Shown: positions 56,845-64,000 of the stretch, one piece after another
Numbering within the stretch: the first letter of the stretch is position 1
Layout of the letters: each line of letters opens with the position of its first letter
NCBI RefSeq assembly: GCF_045863935.1
Contig: NZ_BTVP01000001.1
Location: 166,336 to 230,335, forward strand
DNA: 64,000 bases
Direction of reading: 5' to 3'
DNA from: Parvibaculum sp045863935
GTDB lineage: Bacteria; Pseudomonadota; Alphaproteobacteria; Parvibaculales; Parvibaculaceae
Made by a program: the position numbers and the translations under genes
Notes under the pieces: generated by a model
Seen by the model: the letters and a program-made list of their open reading frames with translations, nothing else
Database searches by the model: none
Told to the model about the DNA's origin: nothing

Positions 56845-56947
56845 GGATTTCCGCGCGTTTTTCGTTTTGCGCCGCAGCACGCCGAAAGAAAAATTTACCT
56901 TTTACCCGGATACTCACGCCGTCACATCGGACAGCCGGGGGCGAGTT

Positions 56948-59098
56948 GTGGGTAGCGTTGCGCAGTCGATCGATACGATCTGGGTCCTGATCTGCACGAT
57001 CCTCGTGCTGTTGATGCAGGCGGGCTTCGCCTGTCTCGAGACCGGGCTCGTGCGCGCGAAGAACTCGATCAACGTCGCGATCAAGAACGTGCTCGACTTC
57101 TGCGTCGCGGGCATGGGCTTCTGGCTTGTCGGCTTCGGCCTCATGTTCGGCGCCAGCGTCTCCGGTTTCTTCGGCGCGTCGGACTTCGCCTTTCAAGGCG
57201 CGGCGGGCGGGCTGGGCGACAATGCCTGGATCATGGTCTTCTTCTTTTTCCAGCTCGCCTTCTGCTCCACCTCCACCACCATCGTCTCGGGCGCGGTCGC
57301 GGAGCGCATGAGCTTTCGCGGCTATGTCATCACGGCGGCGATCCTCTCCATGATGATCTATCCCGTCTTCGGCCACTGGGCCTGGGGCGGCATCCTCGAT
57401 GGCGAGGCGGCGGGCTGGCTCGAAAGGCGCGGCTTCGTCGATTTCGCCGGCTCGACCGTCGTCCACAGCATTGGCGGCTGGATCGCGCTCGCCGCGATCC
57501 TCGTGCTTGGGCCCCGCATCGGCCGCTTCGGCCATAATGGCAAGCGCATCGAGCCCCACGACATGCCGATGGCGACGCTCGGCATGTTCCTGCTCTGGAT
57601 CGGCTGGTTCGGCTTCAATGGCGGCTCCACGCTGGCGCTCAATTCGAGCGTGCCCTACATCCTCGTCCACACGATGCTTGCGGCGGCGGCGGGCGGCATC
57701 GCCGTCACGACCGTCAGCTGGCTGCGCAAGGGTCTTCCCGAAGTGCAGGCGGCGCTCAACGGCATTCTCGCGGGCCTCGTCGCCATCACCGCCAATTGCC
57801 ACATCGTCACCACCAGCAATGCGGTCCTCATCGGCGCGGGCGGCGGTCTCGTCTGCTATGTTGCGAGCGAGCTTCTCGCCCGGCTCGAAATTGACGACGC
57901 GGTCGATGCCGTGCCGGTTCATCTCGCCGCCGGCGTCTGGGGCACGCTCGCCGTCGCGTTGTTCGGCGAAACGTCGCTCTTTCCCGGCGGGCATACGCGC
58001 CTCGAACAGCTTGGCGTGCAGGCGCTTGGCGTCGCGGCTGCCGGTGTCTTCGCCTTCGGCACCGCCTATATCGTGCTTCTCATCGTCGACCGGTTCCTGC
58101 CGCTGCGCGTCTCGTCGGATGCCGAGCGCACCGGCCTCAACATCGCCGAGCATGGCGCATCTTCCGCGCTTCTCGACGTGCTGGGCGCGATGGAAGGGCA
58201 GGCGGCGCGGGGCGACTTTTCGAAACCCCTCCATGTCGAACCCTTCACGGAAGCGGGCGAAATGGCGCGCCGCTACAATCTCGTGCTCGACAAGTTCAAC
58301 AGCGAGGTGCGCATCCGCGAGCGCACCGCGAACGAATTGCGCGACGCGCGCGACGCGGCCGAACTCGCCAATGCCTCGAAATCGCAATTCCTCGCCAATA
58401 TGAGCCACGAGCTCCGGACGCCCTTGAACGCCATCATCGGCTTTTCCGAAGTCATGAACGGCGAGCTTTTCGGGCCGGTGGAGAACGAGCGCTACAAGGA
58501 ATATGTCGGCGACATCCACAAGTCGTCGAGCCATCTCCTCAGCCTCATCAACGACATTCTCGACCTCTCGAAGATCGAGGCCGACCGCTACGAGCTCTAT
58601 GAGGAAGAACTCGACGTGCTCGATGTCGTCGCGAGCTGCGAGCGCATGATGCGTCATCGCTCCGACGAGGCGGGGGTCAATCTCACGGTCAAGGTCGAAG
58701 ATGACCTGCCACTGCTCATGGGCGACAAGCGCGCGCTCCGGCAGATCCTGCTCAATCTCGTCTCGAACGCCGTCAAGTTCACGCCGAAGGGCGGCAATAT
58801 CGGCCTCGCCGCCTTCATGGAGCCGGACGGGCGCATGGCTTTCCGCGTGTCAGACACGGGTATCGGCATGGCCAAGAAGGACATTCCGATCGCGCTGGAG
58901 CCCTTCCGCCAGATCGGCAAGGACAGCAATATCTACACGACCGAAGGCACGGGCCTCGGCCTGCCGCTGACAAGGGCGCTGGCCCGTCTGCATGGCGCGA
59001 CGCTCGTCATCGAATCCGAGCCCGGCGAGGGCACGACCATCACCATCCGCATGCCCCATGCCCGCATCCTCGAGTTGCCCCAGCGGATCGCGAGCTAG
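56948..59098 (+). CDS. Ammonium transporter-histidine kinase fusion (Amt sensor kinase)
   Basis: 716 residues. Residues 1-385 are a full Amt domain with about eleven helices. Pore features are kept: FFQLAF and WFGFNGGS supply the phenylalanine gate, and the twin histidines are H173 (STVVHSIGGW) and H325 (VPVHLAAGVWG). Residues 390-480 form a linker ending in a coiled coil (RIRERTANELRDARDAAELANASKSQ). The kinase follows: phospho-acceptor H487 in SHELRTP, N box LLNLVSNAVKF, G1 DTGIGM and G2 GTGLGLPL. No receiver domain is fused or adjacent. The GTG at 56948 fits the Amt N-terminus and has GGGGGCGAG upstream; an upstream GTG at 56840 is less likely. Similar fusions (Ks-Amt5 of Kuenenia) bind ammonium and signal instead of transporting. 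Confidence 0.92.
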   Translation: MGSVAQSIDTIWVLICTILVLLMQAGFACLETGLVRAKNSINVAIKNVLDFCVAGMGFWLVGFGLMFGASVSGFFGASDFAFQGAAGGLGDNAWIMVFFFFQLAFCSTSTTIVSGAVAERMSFRGYVITAAILSMMIYPVFGHWAWGGILDGEAAGWLERRGFVDFAGSTVVHSIGGWIALAAILVLGPRIGRFGHNGKRIEPHDMPMATLGMFLLWIGWFGFNGGSTLALNSSVPYILVHTMLAAAAGGIAVTTVSWLRKGLPEVQAALNGILAGLVAITANCHIVTTSNAVLIGAGGGLVCYVASELLARLEIDDAVDAVPVHLAAGVWGTLAVALFGETSLFPGGHTRLEQLGVQALGVAAAGVFAFGTAYIVLLIVDRFLPLRVSSDAERTGLNIAEHGASSALLDVLGAMEGQAARGDFSKPLHVEPFTEAGEMARRYNLVLDKFNSEVRIRERTANELRDARDAAELANASKSQFLANMSHELRTPLNAIIGFSEVMNGELFGPVENERYKEYVGDIHKSSSHLLSLINDILDLSKIEADRYELYEEELDVLDVVASCERMMRHRSDEAGVNLTVKVEDDLPLLMGDKRALRQILLNLVSNAVKFTPKGGNIGLAAFMEPDGRMAFRVSDTGIGMAKKDIPIALEPFRQIGKDSNIYTTEGTGLGLPLTRALARLHGATLVIESEPGEGTTITIRMPHARILELPQRIAS

Positions 59099-59185
59099 CT
59101 CTCTTTCCCGTCACATTGCCGCTTCACAGGCGGCGCCGGGCTTTATAGTGTCCCCTCGCCATTCCTCGCGAACCGGAGACCCTTC

Positions 59186-60079
59186 ATGGCCGAACTTGTC
59201 GCCCGCCCGCGCCGCAGTGTCCTCTACATGCCGGGATCGAACGCCCGCGCGCTTGAAAAGGCGAGGGACATCCCCGCGGATGCGCTGATCCTCGATCTCG
59301 AGGACGCGGTCGCACCCGACGCCAAGGAAGAGGCGCGCGCGCAGGTCTGCGCCGCCGCGAAACAGGGCGGTTATGGCAAGCGCGAAATCGCCATCCGCGT
59401 GAACGGGCTCGACACGCCCTGGGGCCTGGCCGACATCGAGGCCGCCGTCGCCGCTGGCCCTCACGCGATCCTCGTGCCGAAGATCAACTCCGCCGCCGAT
59501 GTCGAGCGCGCCGAACATGCGCTCTCCGAAGCGGGCGCCCGGGGCGGCATCCAGCTCTGGTGCATGATCGAGACGCCGCTTGCCATGCTCAACATCCAGG
59601 CGATTGCCGCCAAGGCGCGCGAGCCGGGAAGCCGCATGTCGGTCTGGGTCATGGGCACCAACGACATTGCCAAGGAGCTTCGCGCCGCGCATACGCCGGA
59701 CCGCGTGCCCATGCTCGCCTCGCTCGGCCTCGCGCTCATCGCGGCGCGCGCCTATGGGCTCGTCATCCTCGACGGCGTCTATAACGACATCAAGAACGAG
59801 GACGGCTTCGCCGCCATCTGCGAGCAGGGCCGCGACATGGGCTTCGACGGCAAGACGCTCATCCATCCGAGCCAGGTCGGCCCCTGCAACGGTATCTTTT
59901 CGCCGGACCCGGAGACCGTTGCTTTCGCGCGAAAGACCATCGAGGCCTTCGAGCTGCCTGAGAACAAGGGCAAGGGCGTGTTGAAGGTCGACGGCAAGAT
60001 GGTCGAGATCCTTCACGCGGAAATCGCGAAGCGCACGGTTGCGATTGCCGATGCGATCGCGGAGCTAAACGCTTCATGA
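59186..60079 (+). CDS. HpcH/HpaI-family CoA-ester lyase (malyl-CoA lyase/CitE-like)
   Basis: 297 residues. RRSVLYMPGSNARALEKA, ADALILDLEDAVAPDAKEEAR (Mg2+-binding acids), IAIRVNGLDTPWG and CMIETPLAMLN are characteristic of the CitE/malyl-CoA lyase group. It likely cleaves or forms malyl- or methylmalyl-CoA. The next metabolic gene, a mesaconyl-CoA hydratase-like MaoC protein, supports a C4/C5-CoA role, but a small unrelated gene now sits between them. Confidence 0.88.
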   Translation: MAELVARPRRSVLYMPGSNARALEKARDIPADALILDLEDAVAPDAKEEARAQVCAAAKQGGYGKREIAIRVNGLDTPWGLADIEAAVAAGPHAILVPKINSAADVERAEHALSEAGARGGIQLWCMIETPLAMLNIQAIAAKAREPGSRMSVWVMGTNDIAKELRAAHTPDRVPMLASLGLALIAARAYGLVILDGVYNDIKNEDGFAAICEQGRDMGFDGKTLIHPSQVGPCNGIFSPDPETVAFARKTIEAFELPENKGKGVLKVDGKMVEILHAEIAKRTVAIADAIAELNAS

Positions 60080-60092
60080 AGGAGCGACTAAG

Positions 60093-60383
60093 ATGGCGAA
60101 TGGTGCGAGCGAATTGAATTGGGACGATATAAGAGCAAAGGCGATTGCGGGCCAACGACCACCGGAATGGCCGACGGATGTCAGAGCCATTTCAATTGAA
60201 GGATTGTCGTTGTTCGGGCTCGATAGCCGCTATCAGCTACATTTCGACGGGAAGAGATTGCTTATCGAGAAGCGGTTGGACCTCACTTGGTGGCAAACAT
60301 TGCTTGCAGCTATGGCTTCCGTTTCCGCATTAATTATTGCGGCTATCGAGGTGCTTAGATTCTGCGGATATGGGGCTAGCTAG
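60093..60383 (+). CDS. Small unrecognised protein with C-terminal membrane helix
   Basis: 96 residues. The first 65 are soluble (WDDIRAKAIAGQRPPEWP, ISIEGLSLFGLDSRYQLHFDG), ending in a single helix (WWQTLLAAMASVSALIIAAIEVLRF). I recognise no family. Sampled rows of 60 bases in its second half hold 29 and 28 G+C, lower than the flanking genes. AAGGAGCG lies upstream of the ATG. It separates the CoA-ester lyase from its likely partner hydratase, so it is probably an acquired cargo gene. Confidence 0.68.
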   Translation: MANGASELNWDDIRAKAIAGQRPPEWPTDVRAISIEGLSLFGLDSRYQLHFDGKRLLIEKRLDLTWWQTLLAAMASVSALIIAAIEVLRFCGYGAS

Positions 60384-60419
60384 GGCGATCTCGCGAGAGT
60401 TATTTTGGACGAATTTGAC

Positions 60420-61469
60420 ATGACCAAAACCAACGCCGGAAACTTCTTCGAGGACTTCAAGGTCGGGCAGGTGCTGCATCACGCGACGCCGCGCACGGTC
60501 ACGGAAGGCGACGTCGCGCTCTACCAGGCGTTGTTCGGTTCGCGCTTCTCGCTGCAATCCTCGGCGGAAGTCGCGCGCAAGGCCGGTTACGCAACTGCGC
60601 CCGTTGACGACATGCTCGCTTTCCACATCGTCTTCGGCAAGACGGTGCCGGACGTCTCGCTCAATGCGGTGGCCAATCTCGGCTATGCCGATTGCCGCTT
60701 CCTCAAGCCCGTTTTTCCCGGCGATACGCTGTCGAGCGAATCGAAGGTCATCGGGCTGAAGGAAAATTCGAACGGCGAGACGGGCGTCGTCTATGTCCGC
60801 TCGACGGGCCGCAACCAGAAGGGCGATATCGTTCTCGATTATGTGCGCTGGGTGATGGTCCGGAAGCGCCATGCCGCCTCGCCCGCGCCGGAAGAGGATG
60901 TGCCGCATCTGCCCGCCGCCGTCGGTGCGGCGCATCTCGCCGCGCCCGCAGGCACCTCCTTCAAGGGCTTCGACACGGCGGCCTCCGGCAGCCCCCATCT
61001 CTGGGACGACTACGAAGTGGCCGAAAAGATCGACCATGTGGACGGCATCACCATCGAGGAAGCCGAACACATGATGGCGACGCGGCTCTATCAAAATACC
61101 GCGAAGGTCCATTTCAATCAGTATACGGAAGGCAAAGGCCGCTTCGGCCGCCGCCTCATCTATGGCGGCCATGTCATCTCGCTTGCCCGCGCGCTCTCCT
61201 TCAACGGGCTCGGCAATGCCGTTCTCGTCGCCGCCATCAATGGCGGGCGCCATGTCGCGCCCTGCTTTGCCGGCGACACGGTGTTCGCCTGGTCGGAGGT
61301 GCTCGACAAGGCGGAGATGAAGGGGCGGGCGGATCTCGGCGCGCTCAGGATACGCACCTTCGCCACGAAAGACCGGCCCTGCGGCGATTTCCCGGGGCCG
61401 AAGGAAAAAGGCTACGAGGACGGCGTCATCCTCGACCTCGACTATTGGGTGTTGATGCCGCGCCGGTGA
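60420..61469 (+). CDS. MaoC-family dehydratase, mesaconyl-CoA hydratase-like
   Basis: 349 residues made of two hotdog halves. NPGNFFEDF-like start (NAGNFFEDFKVGQVLHHATPRTVTEGDVALYQALFGSRF) and RRLIYGGHVISLARALSFNG match mesaconyl-CoA hydratase (Mch) as I recall it. It would hydrate mesaconyl-CoA to methylmalyl-CoA, the substrate of the nearby lyase. ATG 60420 has only a weak ribosome-binding site, perhaps because the insertion upstream disturbed it. Confidence 0.88.
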   Translation: MTKTNAGNFFEDFKVGQVLHHATPRTVTEGDVALYQALFGSRFSLQSSAEVARKAGYATAPVDDMLAFHIVFGKTVPDVSLNAVANLGYADCRFLKPVFPGDTLSSESKVIGLKENSNGETGVVYVRSTGRNQKGDIVLDYVRWVMVRKRHAASPAPEEDVPHLPAAVGAAHLAAPAGTSFKGFDTAASGSPHLWDDYEVAEKIDHVDGITIEEAEHMMATRLYQNTAKVHFNQYTEGKGRFGRRLIYGGHVISLARALSFNGLGNAVLVAAINGGRHVAPCFAGDTVFAWSEVLDKAEMKGRADLGALRIRTFATKDRPCGDFPGPKEKGYEDGVILDLDYWVLMPRR

Positions 61470-61498
61470 GAAATTTGGCGCACAAGGAGTTGGGCAAT

Positions 61499-62089
61499 AT
61501 GCTTTCCCTCGAGACGGGCGGTCATCCGCAATCCACGGGCGTCACGAACATGCGTTCACCCGAGAGCATCGCCTTCGAGGAAGCCTGGGAAGCCGCGCGG
61601 GCGGGCCTCGACGTGCCGCCCCGCAGCGCGATCGACCTGCGGCGCTTTGCGCCTTTCGCGACCCGGTTCGCGATCATCGAGCCGGACCCGCACGCGGTCG
61701 CGCTTCCCTTCCGGCTCACCGGCTCGGGCTTTCGCGACTTCTTCGGCTACGATCTGACCGGGACCGACTACCTGACGCTCGCCGATCCGGCGATCCGCGA
61801 ATACGCCCATGATTGCGTGATGGCCTGTCTCCGGCAGCCCTGCGGCCTCTGGCAGGCGACGCCCGCGACCACGGCGGAGGGCCAGTCGATCCTCTACGAA
61901 TATACGATCCTGCCGATCTCGAAATCGGGCGGGCCGGCGGACCACATCGTCATCTTCGTCAATTTCGATGCGAAGCCCCATGACGACCTGCCGGGCCTGG
62001 CCCGGATCGAGCGCTCGACCGTCTGGCACTGGATCGATATTGGCCTCGGCGTGCCGCCCGCGACTGTCGGGCGCGCGCCGCTCGGCTGA
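61499..62089 (+). CDS. PAS-domain (PAS_5/DUF1488-like) protein
   Basis: 196 residues. RRFAPFATRFAIIEPDP..ALPFRLTGSGFRDFFGYDLTGTDYLTLADP and ILPISKSGGPADHIVIFVNFD follow the alphaproteobacterial single PAS domain (PF07310 type). No output domain is attached. AAGGAG precedes ATG 61499. Role unknown; it lies between the CoA-ester genes and sdhCDA. Confidence 0.82.
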   Translation: MLSLETGGHPQSTGVTNMRSPESIAFEEAWEAARAGLDVPPRSAIDLRRFAPFATRFAIIEPDPHAVALPFRLTGSGFRDFFGYDLTGTDYLTLADPAIREYAHDCVMACLRQPCGLWQATPATTAEGQSILYEYTILPISKSGGPADHIVIFVNFDAKPHDDLPGLARIERSTVWHWIDIGLGVPPATVGRAPLG

Positions 62090-62406
62090 TCCTCAAAGGC
62101 GGGCGGGAATCGCTTCTGCATTCATGCGCTTCGTCCTCGTTGCGAATATTGTCAGCGCATCATGCGTCCGCTTAGTTGCGAAAGCTTCGCAGTTTTGCGC
62201 AGGCGGCCTTTGCCCCAGCGTTTCCGGGCACTTGCCGCATCCCGTTTTCCTGCAAACCGCTTTGCGCGGGGTCCGGAGGCAAACGGTTCCCATGACGGCG
62301 TCAGGGGATTTGCCATGTGCGCCGCCGCGCGATAAACAACGAGACAACACATGCGGGCCCGTCCGGGTCCGCCGATCTCCTTGTTGCCCGAAACGGGGTT
62401 CTTCGG
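62090..62406 (+). other. Intergenic region upstream of sdhC
   Basis: 317 bases without a gene I trust. It should hold the sdh promoter. A perfect dyad TGCGAAAGCTTCGCA lies at 62177-62191 and may be an operator. No promoter hexamers were convincing. Confidence 0.5.
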
Positions 62407-62814
62407 ATGGCTGAACAGCGACAAGCCGTAGAGAGGCCGCTCTCTCCGCATCTCCAGATCTATCGCCTCACGATCACCATGGCGATGTCGATCCTGCATC
62501 GCATCGTCGGCGTCGCCCTTTATGCGGGCACGGCGCTCGTCGCCTGGTGGCTGATCGCGACGGCCACCGGCCCGGAGGCCTATGCGGCGTTCCGTTCGGT
62601 CGCCGATCATGTGCTCGGCCAGCTCGTTCTTTTCGGTTTCACCTGGGCGCTGCTGCATCATCTCTTCAGTGGCATCCGCTATCTCGTCTGGGACGAGATC
62701 GTCGCGACCTCGCCCAAGGCGGCGGATCGCATGAGCTGGGCGGCGGCCATTGCCGCGCTTGCTGCCACGGTCCTTGTCTGGGCCGTCATCTGCACCATGC
62801 GGGGGGCGATCTGA
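62407..62814 (+). CDS. sdhC: Succinate dehydrogenase cytochrome b556 subunit
   Basis: 135 residues, three helices. RPLSPHLQIYRLTITMAMSILHRIVGVAL is the SdhC signature with haem/quinone-site residues, and LLHHLFSGIRYLVWD holds the haem-ligand histidine. ATG 62407 is chosen; the frame extends 30 codons upstream without similarity. It overlaps sdhD by TGATG. Confidence 0.96.
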   Translation: MAEQRQAVERPLSPHLQIYRLTITMAMSILHRIVGVALYAGTALVAWWLIATATGPEAYAAFRSVADHVLGQLVLFGFTWALLHHLFSGIRYLVWDEIVATSPKAADRMSWAAAIAALAATVLVWAVICTMRGAI

Positions 62815-63209
62815 TGTCCGCTTCGAAAAAGGATATGCGCACGCCGCTCGGCCGCGTTCTCGCTCACGGTTCGGCGAAGTCCGGCACCGGCGACCACATC
62901 CGTCAGCGCATTACCGCCATCGCGATGGTGCCGCTCGGGCTTTTCTTCACTGGCTTCGCCGTCTCGCTTGTCGGCGCCGATTACGAGACGGCGCGCGCCG
63001 CGCTCGGCAATCCGTTCATTGCCGTTGCGGCACTTCTTTTCGTCGTTGCGGCGATCATGCATATGCGCATCGGCATGCAGATCGTCATCGAGGACTATGT
63101 GACGGGCGCGCGGCTGCGCAGCCTCGCCCTCATCGGTAATTTCTTCTTCTCCTACGCCGTCGGTCTCGCCTGCCTCTATGCGGTCGCGAAGATCGGCTTC
63201 GGCGGCTGA
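62814..63209 (+). CDS. sdhD: Succinate dehydrogenase membrane anchor subunit
   Basis: 131 residues, three helices. TPLGRVLAHGSAKSGTGDHIRQRITAIAMVPLGLFF is typical of alphaproteobacterial SdhD, and MHMRIGMQIVIEDYV carries the haem histidine region. Start overlaps the sdhC stop. It anchors SdhAB to the membrane and reduces ubiquinone. Confidence 0.95.
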   Translation: MSASKKDMRTPLGRVLAHGSAKSGTGDHIRQRITAIAMVPLGLFFTGFAVSLVGADYETARAALGNPFIAVAALLFVVAAIMHMRIGMQIVIEDYVTGARLRSLALIGNFFFSYAVGLACLYAVAKIGFGG

Positions 63210-63242
63210 GTTCCTTTCCTTCAAGCGTCGAGACATAAGCTC

Positions 63243-64000
63243 ATGACGACTGCTTACGAGTTCCACGATCACACTTTCGACGTCGTCGTCGTCGGTGCCG
63301 GCGGCGCCGGCCTTCGCGCCACGCTCGGCTGCGTCGAAAAGGGGCTTCGCACGGCCAACATCACCAAGGTCTTCCCGACCCGCAGCCACACCGTCGCGGC
63401 GCAGGGCGGCGTTGCCGCCTCGCTCGGCAATATGGGCCCGGACGACTGGCGCTGGCACATGTACGACACGGTGAAGGGTTCCGACTGGCTCGGCGACCAG
63501 GACGCCATCGAATATCTCTGCCGCCAGGCGCCGGAAGCCGTCTACGAGCTCGAGCATTTCGGCGTGCCCTTCTCGCGCACCGAGGACGGACGCATCTACC
63601 AGCGGCCCTTCGGCGGCATGACCACGAATTTCGGCGAAGGCATCGCGCAGCGCACCTGCGCGGCGGCCGACCGCACCGGCCATGCGATGCTGCACACGCT
63701 CTACGGCCAGTCGGTCCGGCATAACGCCGAGTTCTACATCGAATATTTCGCCATCGACCTCATCATGGACGCCGAGGGCCAGTGCCGCGGCGTCGTCGCG
63801 CTCGACATGGCGACCGGCGAGGTTCATCGCTTCCGCGCCTCGCTCGTCATTCTGGCGACGGGCGGCTATGGCCGTACCTATTTCTCCTGCACGTCGGCGC
63901 ATACCTGCACGGGCGACGGCAATGCCATGGTGCTGCGCGCGGGCTTGCCGCTGCAGGACATGGAGTTCATCCAGTTCCACCCGACCGGCATCTACGGCGC
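63243..64000 (+). CDS. sdhA: Succinate dehydrogenase flavoprotein subunit (partial)
   Basis: About 252 residues are visible before the right edge. FAD-binding FDVVVVGAGGAGLRATLG is followed by FPTRSHTVAAQGGVAASLGN, whose histidine carries covalent FAD. GGMTTNFGEGIAQRTCAAADRTGHAMLHTLYGQ and QDMEFIQFHPTGIYG are intact. The frame is open to 64000. It continues the sdhCDA operon; sdhB is expected beyond the edge. Confidence 0.97.
   Translation, partial: MTTAYEFHDHTFDVVVVGAGGAGLRATLGCVEKGLRTANITKVFPTRSHTVAAQGGVAASLGNMGPDDWRWHMYDTVKGSDWLGDQDAIEYLCRQAPEAVYELEHFGVPFSRTEDGRIYQRPFGGMTTNFGEGIAQRTCAAADRTGHAMLHTLYGQSVRHNAEFYIEYFAIDLIMDAEGQCRGVVALDMATGEVHRFRASLVILATGGYGRTYFSCTSAHTCTGDGNAMVLRAGLPLQDMEFIQFHPTGIYG

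Noticed and set aside
56845..56960. Sigma54 promoter for the Amt-kinase
   Set aside because: No GG-N10-GC element with good flanks was found at a sensible distance; TGGGTAGCGTTGCGC at 56949 lies inside the gene start and fits poorly.

Overview
The window reads as a GC-rich alphaproteobacterial chromosome of Rhizobiales type. The evidence is gene content and order: rpsP-rimM-trmD-rplS followed by leuC/leuD/leuB/asd, acnA divergent from ccmABCDG, dapF-mtaB-ftsY-yciB, rlmN beside an IalB-like gene, and a CoA-ester lyase/MaoC pair before sdhCDA. A Parvibaculum-like organism is my best guess from memory; it is inference, not proof. I see no rRNA, tRNA, CRISPR array or complete insertion sequence. 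Most of the window is housekeeping DNA, with several unusual genes and a few small accessory insertions.

Layout. Positions 1-5300 hold folD, an aldo/keto reductase, an orphan YjhX-type gene, a membrane protein built on a beta-lactamase fold that has lost its catalytic residues, and a divergent Tag-like glycosylase. Positions 5300-11840 hold ppa/argG, a lemA-DUF3137 pair, two small-molecule enzymes (DsbA-like isomerase, glutathione transferase), rlmN and an IalB-like secreted protein. Positions 12100-20300 hold oxidoreductases, an SGNH-like protein without its nucleophile, a serine beta-lactamase-family hydrolase, phhB, a zincin, thpR, tas and tesA. Positions 20300-31200 hold two ABC systems: ybbA-ybbP next to tesA, and a four-gene Gld-type ABC operon preceded by an orphan terminator that may end a structured RNA. 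A Bax-inhibitor-1 protein and DUF2794 and DUF1223 proteins lie between or beside them.

Positions 31300-39150 hold acnA with a histone-like Lys/Ala/Pro extension of about 205 residues, then a crotonase, ccmABCDG (cytochrome c maturation) and a MarR regulator. Positions 39500-47700 hold a NUDIX enzyme, an MFS carrier, the dapF-mtaB-ftsY-yciB block, a PIG-L deacetylase, a CinA-C amidase and a VapBC toxin-antitoxin pair with a tandem-repeat operator. Positions 47850-56800 hold ffh, the rpsP-rimM-trmD-rplS operon, and leucine and aspartate-family biosynthesis. A low-GC antisense gene sits between leuC and leuD.

Positions 56820-64000 hold an ammonium-transporter/histidine-kinase fusion behind an NtrC-like dyad, a CoA-ester lyase and a MaoC hydratase separated by a small inserted membrane gene, a PAS-domain protein and sdhC-sdhD-sdhA, which runs off the right edge.

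The strongest candidates for new biology are the lysine-rich aconitase, the Amt-sensor kinase with its upstream dyad, the two hydrolase-fold proteins lacking catalytic residues, the candidate structured RNA near 25.2-25.4 kb, and the two small membrane genes inserted between paired metabolic genes.
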